Assembly: GCA_963825425.1 (NCBI GenBank)
Contig: CAWGTF010000010.1
Location: forward strand, 944,139-1,008,138
Direction of reading: 5' to 3'
Source: PALSA-607 sp963825425
Lineage (GTDB): Bacteria > Actinomycetota > Actinomycetes > Acidothermales > Acidothermaceae
Length of the DNA: 64,000 nt
Position numbers and translations under genes: made by a program. Shown piece after piece: positions 44,514 through 52,761 of this stretch. Every line of letters starts with the position of its first letter. The stretch's first letter is position 1. The notes under the pieces are model-generated. The model was not told where the DNA came from. It made no database searches and saw only the letters and a program-made list of their open reading frames with translations.

Positions 44514-45566
44514 ATGGAGCCAGTGAGCCTGCCCGCGAACCAGCCGCAGCAGTTCTATCTCGGCGGACCGCAGATCAAGGCCTTCCGCGGCCAGCCGTCG
44601 GCGGCAGTTTCGCGGCCCAGCTCGACATTCCCCGAAGACCCCGCTCGCACACCCGAAGACTGGATCGCATCGACGCTGTCAAAGTTCGGCACCTTGGACG
44701 GTGCAACCCGACTGCCGGACGGCGAGTGGCTGAGCGATGCCGTGACGGCCCGCCCGGACCAGTTCTTCAGCCCCGCGCACATCGCCCGATTCGGTGCCAA
44801 CCCGGCGCTGCTCGTCAAGCTCCTCGACGCGGGCGAACGCTTGCCGGTGCACTGCCATCCTGATCGTGCGTTCGCCGGCCACCACCTCGGTTCGGCGTTC
44901 GGGAAGACCGAGGCCTGGATCATCATCGGGACCGCGGGTGGCGACCCGCACGTCTATCTCGGCTTCAACCGCGACATCGAGCCCGCCGAGCTGGGTGACT
45001 GGTTCGTGAACCAGAACAGCGCGGAGATTCTCGGCTCGATGAATCGCCTCAGCGTGCAGACCGGTGATGCGATCTTCGTACCGGCCGGGACGCCGCACGC
45101 CATCGGCGCCGGCGCCTTCATCGTCGAACTTCAGGAACCGACCGACTTCTCCGTGATGCTCGAGTGGCGAGACTTCGGCATGCCGGATCGCCGTGCCGAG
45201 CAACTCGGCATGAGCGCGCAGGTGTCGTTGCAGTGTTTCAACCGACATCAGTTCTCCGACACCGATCTCGCCGTTTGCGTGCGGCGCGCCACACCAAGTC
45301 CGCGCGGCGTCGAGGCACTGTTTCCCACGCAAGCGCTGCCGTTCTTCCAGGCCCACGAGCTCGTCGCGACCGACGTCGTCGAGTTCGACGCGCAGTACGC
45401 CGTGTTGATCGTGCTCGCAGGAGAAGGCAGTCTGACGACCGCGAGGTCACAACTCGAGCTGCGTCGCGGCTCGACGGTGCTGATTCCCTATTCAGCCGGC
45501 CCGACCGCACTGCGCGGAGCACTGCACGCGATCCGCTGCCTGCCGGGAGACCCGGCCCTCAGCTAG
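44514..45566 (+). CDS. manA: Mannose-6-phosphate isomerase, class I
   Basis: Zinc cupin interconverting fructose-6-P and mannose-6-P, 350 residues. ATG preceded by AGGAG. Starts MEPVSLPANQPQQFYLGGPQ. The metal/active region VKLLDAGERLPVHCHPDRAF contributes the His ligands, then GKTEAWIIIGTAGGDPHVYL and AIFVPAGTPHAIGAGAFIVE with a further His, LQEPTDFSVMLEW and a second cupin towards the end (VLAGEGSLTTA). Such short class I enzymes occur in actinobacteria. Next to glucosidases, it may feed imported sugar into mannose or trehalose/glycan metabolism. Its 3' end overlaps the convergent methyltransferase by eight bases. Confidence 0.9.
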   Translation: MEPVSLPANQPQQFYLGGPQIKAFRGQPSAAVSRPSSTFPEDPARTPEDWIASTLSKFGTLDGATRLPDGEWLSDAVTARPDQFFSPAHIARFGANPALLVKLLDAGERLPVHCHPDRAFAGHHLGSAFGKTEAWIIIGTAGGDPHVYLGFNRDIEPAELGDWFVNQNSAEILGSMNRLSVQTGDAIFVPAGTPHAIGAGAFIVELQEPTDFSVMLEWRDFGMPDRRAEQLGMSAQVSLQCFNRHQFSDTDLAVCVRRATPSPRGVEALFPTQALPFFQAHELVATDVVEFDAQYAVLIVLAGEGSLTTARSQLELRRGSTVLIPYSAGPTALRGALHAIRCLPGDPALS

Positions 45567-46317
45567 CACGAATTCCGATGACGAGGGTCGCGTCGAGTTC
45601 GTCGGACTTCACGACGCGTGGCGCCATACCCACTCGCACCATCATGTCCGCCGTGTGCGCTGCTTGTCGGCCGCTCGTCTCGATCAACAGCGTGCCCGCG
45701 GGCGCGAGCCAAAGCGGTGCGCCGGCAACGACCCGTCGCTGGATAGCAAGACCGTCCGCCCCGCCGTCCAACGCCACTTGCGGTTCGTACAGGCGAGCTT
45801 CCGGGGGCATGAACGCGATCTCGTCGGTTGGCACGTACGGCGCGTTTGCAACGAGCACGTCGACCCGACCCTGCAACGTCATAGGCAATGGCTCGTAAAG
45901 GTCGCCCTGGTACACCCGGCCCTCGACATTGCGACCCGCGCACTGCACGGCGATGGGGTCGACGTCGACGGCGTGCAATTCAATGCGTTGGACGGCGGCG
46001 AGCGCAGCGCCGATTGCACCTGAACCGCAACACAGATCGACGATTACTGCGCCCGGACGCGTTACTGCCGCGGCGTGCCGAACCAGGAATTCACTGCGGC
46101 GGCGCGGCACGAATACCCCAGGGTCGATGGCGATCCGTTGCCCACAGAACTCCGCCCAACCGAGCACCTGTTCAAGGGGCAAGCCGGAGACTCGTTGCTC
46201 GACAAGCCGTGCAAGGTCGGACGCCGTCGGTGCCGCCTCGATCAACAGCGATGCCTCATCCTCGGCAAAGACGCAACCAGCCGCTCGCAACCTGGCAACA
46301 ACGGCGGACAGACTCAA
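45559..46317 (-). CDS. Putative protein N5-glutamine methyltransferase (HemK/PrmC-like paralogue)
   Basis: SAM methyltransferase related to PrmC, 252 residues, intact. An N-terminal helical domain (SLSAVVARLRAAGCVFAEDE) precedes FVPRRRSEFLVRHAAAV and the SAM site VIVDLCCGSGAIGAALAAVQ. The catalytic NPPY of PrmC is NAPYVPTDE here, a variant seen in a separate actinobacterial subfamily of unknown substrate. ALDGGADGLAIQRRVVAGAP is family-like. Therefore probably not the release-factor methylase itself. Followed in map order by mgsA, 11 bases apart on the same strand. Confidence 0.85.
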   Translation of the reverse strand: MSLSAVVARLRAAGCVFAEDEASLLIEAAPTASDLARLVEQRVSGLPLEQVLGWAEFCGQRIAIDPGVFVPRRRSEFLVRHAAAVTRPGAVIVDLCCGSGAIGAALAAVQRIELHAVDVDPIAVQCAGRNVEGRVYQGDLYEPLPMTLQGRVDVLVANAPYVPTDEIAFMPPEARLYEPQVALDGGADGLAIQRRVVAGAPLWLAPAGTLLIETSGRQAAHTADMMVRVGMAPRVVKSDELDATLVIGIRAS

Positions 46318-46328
46318 GGACGGCGGGT

Positions 46329-46778
46329 TCAGCTGGCCGCAGCCAAAATGGACGACGGCACGTCACCGTAGTCGGGCCGGAACCGCTCGTACGGACCAGC
46401 CAACAACGGCGACGAGATCATCAGGTCTGCACTCGCGAGGTTGCACGCAACACCGATGTTCCACACCGCAGCGATGCGCAGCAGCGCTTTCACGTCGGGA
46501 TCGTGCGGTTGCGGCTCGAGAGGATCCCAGAAGAACACCAGCAGATCGATGAGGCCCTCGGCAATCTTGGAGCCGATCTGCTGATCGCCGCCAACAGGAC
46601 CGGACAAGAACCGATGCACGTGCAGGCCGAGTTCGTGCTCCAACATCGTGCCGGTAGTACCTGTGGCATACAGCACGTGCTTAGACAGCGTGAGGCGGTT
46701 GAAGTCCGCCCAGTTGAGCAGATCCAACTTCTTGTTGTCATGCGCGACGAGCGCGATGTGGCGTTGTTCGCCAGTCAT
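46329..46778 (-). CDS. mgsA: Methylglyoxal synthase
   Basis: Converts dihydroxyacetone phosphate to methylglyoxal and phosphate. 149 residues. HIALVAHDNKKLDLLNWADF, ATGTTGTMLEHELGLHVHRF (phosphate loop), GPVGGDQQIGSKIAEGLIDL with the catalytic Asp, FFWDPLEPQPHDPDVKALLR. All active-site features are intact. In other bacteria it relieves sugar-phosphate stress, consistent with the nearby sugar genes. It would detoxify phosphate sugars at the cost of methylglyoxal. Confidence 0.95.
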   Translation of the reverse strand: MTGEQRHIALVAHDNKKLDLLNWADFNRLTLSKHVLYATGTTGTMLEHELGLHVHRFLSGPVGGDQQIGSKIAEGLIDLLVFFWDPLEPQPHDPDVKALLRIAAVWNIGVACNLASADLMISSPLLAGPYERFRPDYGDVPSSILAAAS

Positions 46779-46824
46779 ACGTGACCTTTCCCGTATTGGT
46801 GCTTGTCACGACCCAGGGTAACGG

Positions 46825-48063
46825 CTAGTTGTTAGTAGCCAGGTCGGTGAGAGCAACGCCGGCATCAGCTAGTTGGTTCGCAGGTATGGCCGCTGCCGAT
46901 CGGATGATTGCCTTGATCGGTTCAACGACATCCCACACGTTGACATTCATGCCTGCGACAACGCGGTCGTTCGAAAGCCAGAACGCGATGAACTCGCGGC
47001 CCGCGACATCGCCGCGGAAAACCACTCGGTCGTAGCCGCCAGGCTCGACGAAGCCGACGTATTCCATGCCGAGGTTGTACTGATCGGTGTAGAAGTACGG
47101 CAGCTCGTCGTACGAGGCATCGTTTCCCAGCATGGACGCTGCCGCCGCTTTCGGTTGCTGCCGTGCGTTGGCCCAATGCTCGACCCGGATGTGTCGGCCG
47201 TACAGCGGATGGAACGCGTTCGCCACGTCACCGGCGGCAAAGATGTTGGGGTCGCTGGTCCGCAGCGCGGCGTCGACGACAACGCCATTGTCAACGTGCA
47301 GCCCCGCGGCCTCCGCAAGTTGCACGTTAGGGCCAGCGCCCACCGCCACGAGCACAGCGTCGGCCGCGATCGTCGTACCGTCGCTCAGCCGGACGCCGGT
47401 TGCCACCCCGTTGTCTGTGAGGATCTCTGCGAGTGAAGCTTTGAAGCGGAAATCCACGTCGTGGTCCAGGTGCAGGTCGGCGAAGACCTGGGCCACCTCC
47501 GGACCGAGCACGCGCAGCAACGGCAGTTCCGCCGTTTCAATGACAGTGACCTCAACGCCGGCCAGGCGGGCCGCCGCGGTGACTTCCAAACCGATCCAGC
47601 CTGCCCCGATTACCACCAACCGCGAGGCGGTGGCGAGGGTCGACCGCAACACGTCGGAGTCGTCGAGCGTCCGCAGGTAGTGCACGCCAGCGGCGCCCGC
47701 ACCGGGCACCTGAAGCTCGCGCGGGCTCGCCCCCGTCGTCAGGAGTAGCTTGTCGTAGCTGACAACGGACCCATCTGCAAGCCGGACCTCGCACGTGTCG
47801 CGGTCAAGGCCAGTGACCGCCTGCCCAGACCTCAACTCGACGTGCTGCTCGGCGTACCAGTGGTGGGCATGCGCGAAGACCTTCTCGCGCGGCATCTTGC
47901 CCATCAAGTAGTCCTTGGACAACGGTGGCCGCTCATAAGGCGCATGGTGTTCGGCGCCGAGCATGACCAGCCGGCCGTCAAAACCCTGCTTGCGCAAGGT
48001 TTCCGCAGCTTTGGCACCGGCGAGCCCGGCACCGACGATCACGAATGTGTCGGACGTCACCAT
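46825..48063 (-). CDS. FAD-dependent ferredoxin/rubredoxin-type reductase
   Basis: NAD(P)H-dependent flavoprotein of the ferredoxin reductase component family, 412 residues, intact. FAD site FVIVGAGLAGAKAAETLRKQ, PYERPPLSKDYLMGKMPREK, NAD(P) site RLVVIGAGWIGLEVTAAARL, second FAD site PNIFAAGDVANAFHPLYGRH, and the C-terminal reductase domain (QYNLGMEYVGFVEPGGYDRV). It passes electrons to a ferredoxin, for example for a P450 or dioxygenase. No partner gene is in the window. Precedes mgsA in map order; folE lies 28 bases away. Confidence 0.88.
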   Translation of the reverse strand: MVTSDTFVIVGAGLAGAKAAETLRKQGFDGRLVMLGAEHHAPYERPPLSKDYLMGKMPREKVFAHAHHWYAEQHVELRSGQAVTGLDRDTCEVRLADGSVVSYDKLLLTTGASPRELQVPGAGAAGVHYLRTLDDSDVLRSTLATASRLVVIGAGWIGLEVTAAARLAGVEVTVIETAELPLLRVLGPEVAQVFADLHLDHDVDFRFKASLAEILTDNGVATGVRLSDGTTIAADAVLVAVGAGPNVQLAEAAGLHVDNGVVVDAALRTSDPNIFAAGDVANAFHPLYGRHIRVEHWANARQQPKAAAASMLGNDASYDELPYFYTDQYNLGMEYVGFVEPGGYDRVVFRGDVAGREFIAFWLSNDRVVAGMNVNVWDVVEPIKAIIRSAAAIPANQLADAGVALTDLATNN

Positions 48064-48091
48064 GGAGCGGCCCTTCTGAGCAGGAGAGCGC

Positions 48092-48709
48092 CTAGCGGCT
48101 GGTCAGTGCAAAGAACTCGAGGCGAGCAGCAGTGTCGTGGCGCAGGTGACCCTGCAGGGCCGAGGTTATGGTCCGCGATTCGTGGGCTCGCACGCCGCGC
48201 AAGGTCATGCACTGATGTTCCGCCTCGATGACCACCCCGACACCCTTGGGGTGCAGATTGGAGTCGAGCCAGTCGGCAACCTGCTTCGTCAACCGCTCCT
48301 GCACCTGCAATCCCCGGGCAAACCGGTCGACGATGCGGGCCAACTTCGACAGTCCGACGATGCGCTGATCGGGCAGATACCCGACGTGCGCCACTCCGTG
48401 GAACGGCAGCATGTGGTGCTCACACAGCGACTGGAAAGGAATGTCGCGAGCGACGACAAGCTCCTCGTAGCCTTCGTCGTTGGCGAACGTCGTGAGGTCG
48501 AAAGCCTGCGGCGTAAGCAGTTCGGCGTACGCGCTGGCGACCCGACGCGGTGTCTCGCGCAGATGCTCTGAGTCCGGGTCCTGACCAAGGGCGATGAGCA
48601 GGTCTCGCACGGCGAGCTGCGCACCGGCGAGATCGATCGGCGGGTTGGAGTCGGCGATGCGCAGCCCGCGGCCCGACTGCAACCGGGGCTGAACTTGCGT
48701 CACTGTCAT
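48092..48709 (-). CDS. folE: GTP cyclohydrolase I
   Basis: Makes 7,8-dihydroneopterin triphosphate from GTP, the entry to folate and pterins. 205 residues, intact. RETPRRVASAYAELLTP, zinc motif FQSLCEHHMLPFHGVAHVGY, GLSKLARIVDRFARGLQVQE and HPKGVGVVIEAEHQCMTLRG with the second zinc Cys. It is not in a fol cluster; it is divergent from a Cys-containing HTH regulator over 95 bases with overlapping promoter-like elements, and 6 kb from the RibA/PTPS-like cluster. It may be the only GCH-I or a second, regulated copy. Confidence 0.96.
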   Translation of the reverse strand: MTVTQVQPRLQSGRGLRIADSNPPIDLAGAQLAVRDLLIALGQDPDSEHLRETPRRVASAYAELLTPQAFDLTTFANDEGYEELVVARDIPFQSLCEHHMLPFHGVAHVGYLPDQRIVGLSKLARIVDRFARGLQVQERLTKQVADWLDSNLHPKGVGVVIEAEHQCMTLRGVRAHESRTITSALQGHLRHDTAARLEFFALTSR

Positions 48710-48739
48710 CGCACACTCCTCTATCGGCTAGTTCTTTGC

Positions 48740-48780
48740 ACGTTAGACCGTTGTCATTCTTTCGTCAACAGGAGTACCTT
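48740..48780. promoter_or_regulatory. Overlapping divergent promoters for folE and the HTH regulator
   Basis: Minus strand: TTGACG (48763-48768), 17-base spacer, TAACGT (48740-48745), ahead of folE. Plus strand: TTGTCA (48751-48756), 18-base spacer, TACCTT (48775-48780), ahead of the regulator. The two promoters interleave, so a protein bound here could control both genes. Confidence 0.45.
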
Positions 48781-48804
48781 TTAGAAATCGCGAAGGGAGC
48801 GGCT

Positions 48805-49576
48805 ATGCGCACGTCAGAGCACCAGACACGGGTCGACACTGCCCTGCGCAGCGTCGCGTCGCTCGGCGAGCCAGTCCGCCGCGACGCTGTACCGCTACGT
48901 CGTCGCTCAAGCGGAACCGGTCAGCCGTGAGCAGGCCGCCGCCGGGGTCGGCGTCGCGCACCACGTCGCGAAGTTCCATCTCGACCGACTCGAAGCCGAT
49001 CGCCTACTCGAGGTTGATTACCGCCGCCCGGCCGGCCGCAGCGGACCGGGTGCGGGTCGTCCGACCAAGTACTACCGCCGCGCCGCAGCCGACATCGCCG
49101 TGAGCTTGCCCGAGCGCCACTACGACCTAGCCGGGCGCATCATGGCTGAGGCGATCACGACCGCCGCTGCAGTCCGGTGCGCCACTCCCCGAGGCATTGC
49201 ACCGCGCAGCGCTCACGAACGGCACCAGGCTCGGCCAGGACGCCACCGAGACGGCAGGGCCGCGTCCTACGCAGGCCACCGTGACGGGCGCGATCTGCGA
49301 GGTTCTCGACGAGAACGGCTACCAGCCGAACGCCAGCGCGACCTGCATCACGCTCACCAATTGCCCGTTCCACAGCTTGGTGCAGGACTACCCGCAACTC
49401 GTGTGCGGCATCAACCTCGACCTCGTGGTGGGCTACTCAATGCACTCGACGGGACTGTGTGGCAGGCCAACCTCGATCCGGCACCCGGTCGCTGTTGCGT
49501 GACGATCACCCGTGGCAGACCGGGTAGCCAAAGACGGGCGTCCAAGCGGCCCAACGCTTCGAGGTCGGGCAGCTGA
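48805..49576 (+). CDS. ArsR/SufR-like winged-helix regulator with C-terminal cysteines (frameshifted)
   Basis: ATG after GGGAGCGGCT gives MRTSEHQTRVDTALRSVASL and GEPVRR; a slip near 48885 leads to TLYRYVVAQAEPVSREQAAA, then GVAHHVAKFHLDRLEADRLL (recognition helix and wing) and RRPAGRSGPGAGRPTKYYRR, a SufR/actinobacterial HTH hallmark. A slip near 49175 leads to DATETAGPRPTQATVTGAIC, ITLTNCPFHSLVQDYPQLVC (C-x13-C), and a slip near 49440 to LNALDGTVWQANLDPAPGRC-C. The cysteine arrangement suggests an iron-sulfur or thiol sensor, as in SufR (inference). The exact 3' end is uncertain. Divergent from folE. Confidence 0.75.
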
Positions 49577-49927
49577 CCTACTGCTCGCTGCTCGTGGACT
49601 GCTCGTCGAGCAGCTCGGGTTGGGGACGTCGCCCTGATCGTCCCAGCGTCCGCGCGTGAGTTGCACCATGGCGGGCCTCGCCCGTCCACCGAAGCTCGCC
49701 ACGCTCAAGGACCTGATCGGCCCGGGATCAAACAGGACTCCGTCGACCTCGGCAGGCGACCGACGCGGGGATTGCACCTGTTCAGAGCCCGTCGTTCACG
49801 TGGCAACCTTCGGCGTCGAGTTGACCCAGAGGGGATTACCCTACGAAATCCGTGTGTACATTCGGGTGGGCTTCGGGCAAGAGCCGTCGCGCCAATTCCC
49901 GTAGCGTGCGAAGGTGGTGAACCCCAG
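49577..49927. other. Gene-poor stretch after the HTH regulator
   Basis: No convincing coding frame in about 350 bases. It includes a palindrome CTGCTCGTCGAGCAG (49599-49613) and AG-CTCG-rich flanks that could form a weak hairpin, but no T-run. Possibly decayed sequence. Confidence 0.5.
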
Positions 49928-50215
49928 GTGGCCGCCGTCCAAAGCAATGCACAACCGAATCCGTCGGCACCATTCAACGCCTGGCAGCGAGCTACCGCGG
50001 CCCTTCGAGAGGCAGAACACCGCCACGCCGCACACGCCGAAATCGTCCGGCTCGCTGAGCAAGTGATCCGTACCCGCAACGCGTTGGTGCTGGACCGTCT
50101 TGAGGCCGGCTGGCAGCCTCGCGACGACGTACTGCACCACCTGATTTCCGACGAAGAGTTGCTTCGCGAAAAGGACGACAGCAGCTACCAGGAGATCACC
50201 GCGGGCACTAACTGA
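49928..50215 (+). CDS. Hypothetical 95-residue helical protein
   Basis: GTG start chosen after GAAGGTGG; the frame is open further left but that part is Arg/Gly-rich and unlike protein. Reads VAAVQSNAQPNPSAPFNAWQ, RATAALREAEHRHAAHAEIV, RLAEQVIRTRNALVLDRLEA and ends with an acidic SDEELLREKDDSSYQEITAG. Predominantly alpha-helical, soluble. No family recognised. Convergent with manD, 27 bases apart. Confidence 0.55.
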   Translation: MAAVQSNAQPNPSAPFNAWQRATAALREAEHRHAAHAEIVRLAEQVIRTRNALVLDRLEAGWQPRDDVLHHLISDEELLREKDDSSYQEITAGTN

Positions 50216-50242
50216 GCGCAAGATCAAGGTCGCGGATCGACC

Positions 50243-51472
50243 TCACCAGTCGTGCACGGTGCCGTCCGCGAGTCGGTTGTAGGGCAGATATGCCTGCTGG
50301 TACGGAAAGGCGGCCGCGGCCTCCTCATTCAGCTCGACGCCAAGTCCTGGCCGGTCACCGGGGTGGAGATAGCCGTCGGCGAAGGTCATGGATTGTTCGA
50401 ACACGGTGTTGGTCTTGTCGCTGTGTTGCATGTACTCCTGGATCCCGAAGTTGTGGATCGCGAGCCCGACATGGAGCTCTGCTGCCAGGCCGACGGGAGA
50501 GACGTCGGTCGGACCGTGGAAGCCTGATTTGATCTGATACTGCGCCGCGTAGTCCATGACCTTGCGCAGCGGCGTGATGCCGCCGAAGTGCGTGGACGCA
50601 GCCCGGATGTAGTCGATGAGCTGCTCCCTCACGAGCACCTGGAAGTCCCATCCGGTGTTGAAGACTTCTCCGATCGCCAGCGGCGTCGTCGTGTGCTGGC
50701 GAACGAGGCGCAGTGCCTCCTGGTTCTCGGCGGGTGTGCAGTCTTCGAGCCAGAACAAGTCGTACGGCTCGAGCGCCTTGCCGAGCTTCGCTGCTTGAAT
50801 CGGCGTCATCCGATGGTGACCGTCGTGAAGCAACACCAGCTCGGGCCCGAACTCGTGACGCACCGCTTCGAACACGGTCGGCACGTGCCGCAGGTAGGCC
50901 CTCGTGTCCCAGTCCTCCTCGACGGGAAACGCACCCCTGCCCGCGGGCTCGTAGTCGTACCGTTCGCCAGAGACCTGGGCCTGTGCCGCGACGCCGTAAA
51001 TCGCGCCGATCCCAGGCACCGCACTCTGTACCCGAATGGCTCGGTAGCCGAGCTCCTGGTGCTCGTGGACAGACTCACTTACTCCTGCAATCGTCAAACC
51101 CGACGCGTGCCCGTAGGCGAGAAGCCCGTTTCGGGACGCTCCCCCGAGCAGCTGGTACACAGGCAGATTGGCCACCTTGCCCAAGATGTCCCAAAGGGCC
51201 ATGTCGACGGCGGCGATCGCGGCCATCGTTACTGGGCCGCGACGCCAGTACGCACTGCGGTACAGAAACTGCCACGTGTCTTCGATCCGATGCGGATCCT
51301 TGCCGATGAGCAGCGGAACCACGTGTTCGGTCAAATACGTCGCGACCGCGAGCTCGCGGCCATTGAGTGTCGCATCGCCGAGCCCGGTAACGCCGTCGTC
51401 GGTCGTAACCTTCAGCGTGACGAAGTTGCGGCTCGGACTAGTAACGACAACATCCGCGGATGATATTTTCAC
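50243..51472 (-). CDS. manD: D-mannonate dehydratase (ManD/RspA, enolase superfamily)
   Basis: Dehydrates D-mannonate (or related acid sugars) to 2-keto-3-deoxy-gluconate. 409 residues, intact. N-terminal cap KISSADVVVTSPSRNFVTLK; barrel residues: metal ligands in VLLHDGHHRMTPIQAAKLGK (Asp, then His as acid/base), FWLEDCTPAENQEALR and AIGEVFNTGWDFQ; GFHGPTDVSPVGLAAELHVG and NFGIQEYMQHSDKTNTVFE complete the site. Such proteins vary in activity, some being weak RspA types. Ends GTVHDW. No uxaC/kdgK neighbours, so physiological substrate uncertain. Confidence 0.9.
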   Translation of the reverse strand: MKISSADVVVTSPSRNFVTLKVTTDDGVTGLGDATLNGRELAVATYLTEHVVPLLIGKDPHRIEDTWQFLYRSAYWRRGPVTMAAIAAVDMALWDILGKVANLPVYQLLGGASRNGLLAYGHASGLTIAGVSESVHEHQELGYRAIRVQSAVPGIGAIYGVAAQAQVSGERYDYEPAGRGAFPVEEDWDTRAYLRHVPTVFEAVRHEFGPELVLLHDGHHRMTPIQAAKLGKALEPYDLFWLEDCTPAENQEALRLVRQHTTTPLAIGEVFNTGWDFQVLVREQLIDYIRAASTHFGGITPLRKVMDYAAQYQIKSGFHGPTDVSPVGLAAELHVGLAIHNFGIQEYMQHSDKTNTVFEQSMTFADGYLHPGDRPGLGVELNEEAAAAFPYQQAYLPYNRLADGTVHDW

Positions 51473-51524
51473 GGTCGCAAATCTAGCTGCTCCGACAACG
51501 CGACGTGCAGCCTAATGATCGACG

Positions 51525-52544
51525 TCATCCTGGGTACCTACGATCGGCGGCGGTGGCCGGTTCCGCCGCCTCCTCAAAGCACCGCGCAACTTGATCGCGT
51601 TGCACGCCCGCGACAAGCAACAGCCGAAGTAGGACCCGCGCCTTCGTAGCGCTGAGCCCGACAGCCGATATCAATCCGCGCGCGAGCAGATCGGATTCCG
51701 AGCCGGCGTACCCATAGCTATGGCGCAACAACTCACCGCCCACCGTGCGCGACGCGAGAATCGTCGGGATCTCTGCTGCGACGCGCTCGATGGCTGAGAC
51801 CGTCCAGCTCGGGACGTGCCCACCGCCCAGCGCTGCGAGCACGAGCCCGTCATACCCGAGCCCGGGCACCGCACCGATAAGGCGATCGTCGTCGTCAAAT
51901 CCGACGGTCACCAGTGCGATCCGCGCATCTTCGGCATCCCGTGATACGTCGACCGTCACCCGCCCAGCAGGTTTCCTCAGCACCCGCACCCTGCCCTCGG
52001 TGACGTAGCCAACTGGCCCGACCAGCGGTGAGGCAAACGCCGCAGTCGAGCTGGTGTGCATCTTGCGCACGTCAGTAGCGCTGTGAATCTCGTTGTTCAT
52101 GACAACGAGCACACCGCAAGCTCGGGCGTCTGAACTTGCGGCCACCCGCACCGCTGCCATGAGGTTCGCCGGACCGTCTGCGCCGAGCGCGTCTGAACTG
52201 CGCATCGCTGCGGTGAAGACCACCGGCTCGTCGAACGAGGTCAATAACTCGAACGCATATGCGGTTTCCTCGAGTGTGTCTGTTCCCTGCGTGACGACAA
52301 CGCCCTGCATTCCCGAGCGGATAGCTCGAGCAACCTGGTCGCGAAGGTCGAACAAGTGGCGAAGGCGCAGATCGCCGGACGGCGCCATCGCCACGGTGAA
52401 TACGTCGACATCGGCAACCGCTGTGACTCCAGGCACGGTGTTAAGTAGCTCGACTCCGCTCAGGCCGACGAGCGCGGCGCCGCCAGGTTCCACAGAGCTC
52501 GCGATCGTTCCCCCGAGGGCGAAGACGGCGACCTTGGTAAGCAC
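51525..52544 (-). CDS. L-asparaginase
   Basis: Hydrolyses asparagine to aspartate and ammonia. About 339 residues from the GTG giving VLTKVAVFALGGTIASSVEP; the frame is open to earlier ATGs (MPQVIRV) without conservation. First catalytic Thr in GGTIAS, second in VVTQGTDTLEETAYAFELLT, and the downstream VFTAAMRSSDALGADGPANL and VVMNNEIHSATDVRKMHT are family-typical. No signal peptide, so cytosolic type I. Stands between manD and the DAC-motif gene; ammonia release links loosely to the amtB nitrogen system. Confidence 0.9.
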   Translation of the reverse strand: MLTKVAVFALGGTIASSVEPGGAALVGLSGVELLNTVPGVTAVADVDVFTVAMAPSGDLRLRHLFDLRDQVARAIRSGMQGVVVTQGTDTLEETAYAFELLTSFDEPVVFTAAMRSSDALGADGPANLMAAVRVAASSDARACGVLVVMNNEIHSATDVRKMHTSSTAAFASPLVGPVGYVTEGRVRVLRKPAGRVTVDVSRDAEDARIALVTVGFDDDDRLIGAVPGLGYDGLVLAALGGGHVPSWTVSAIERVAAEIPTILASRTVGGELLRHSYGYAGSESDLLARGLISAVGLSATKARVLLRLLLVAGVQRDQVARCFEEAAEPATAADRRYPG

Positions 52545-52761
52545 AAATCGCCGCCTATCAGCAAGACGCAGGACCCTGATGACCTGTGGCATCGAGTAGC
52601 GCCGACAGGATTCAAACCCCGCGTTGCCGCCTTCAGACCGCAAATCAGGGTACGTCAACGCGCGGTGCGCGCCGGTGCATCCCTCCTATGGGCGGGCACG
52701 GCTGCCGTGAGGAGTCGTGGCCTCGGCGATCGGTCGCACATCTGGTCGATACAGTGACCGC

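Noticed and set aside
52606..52620. tRNA T-arm-like sequence on the minus strand (GGGGTTTGAATCCTG)
   Set aside because: The would-be T-stem does not pair beyond two or three bases and no acceptor, D or anticodon arms can be built around it. It falls in the frame upstream of the asparaginase start.
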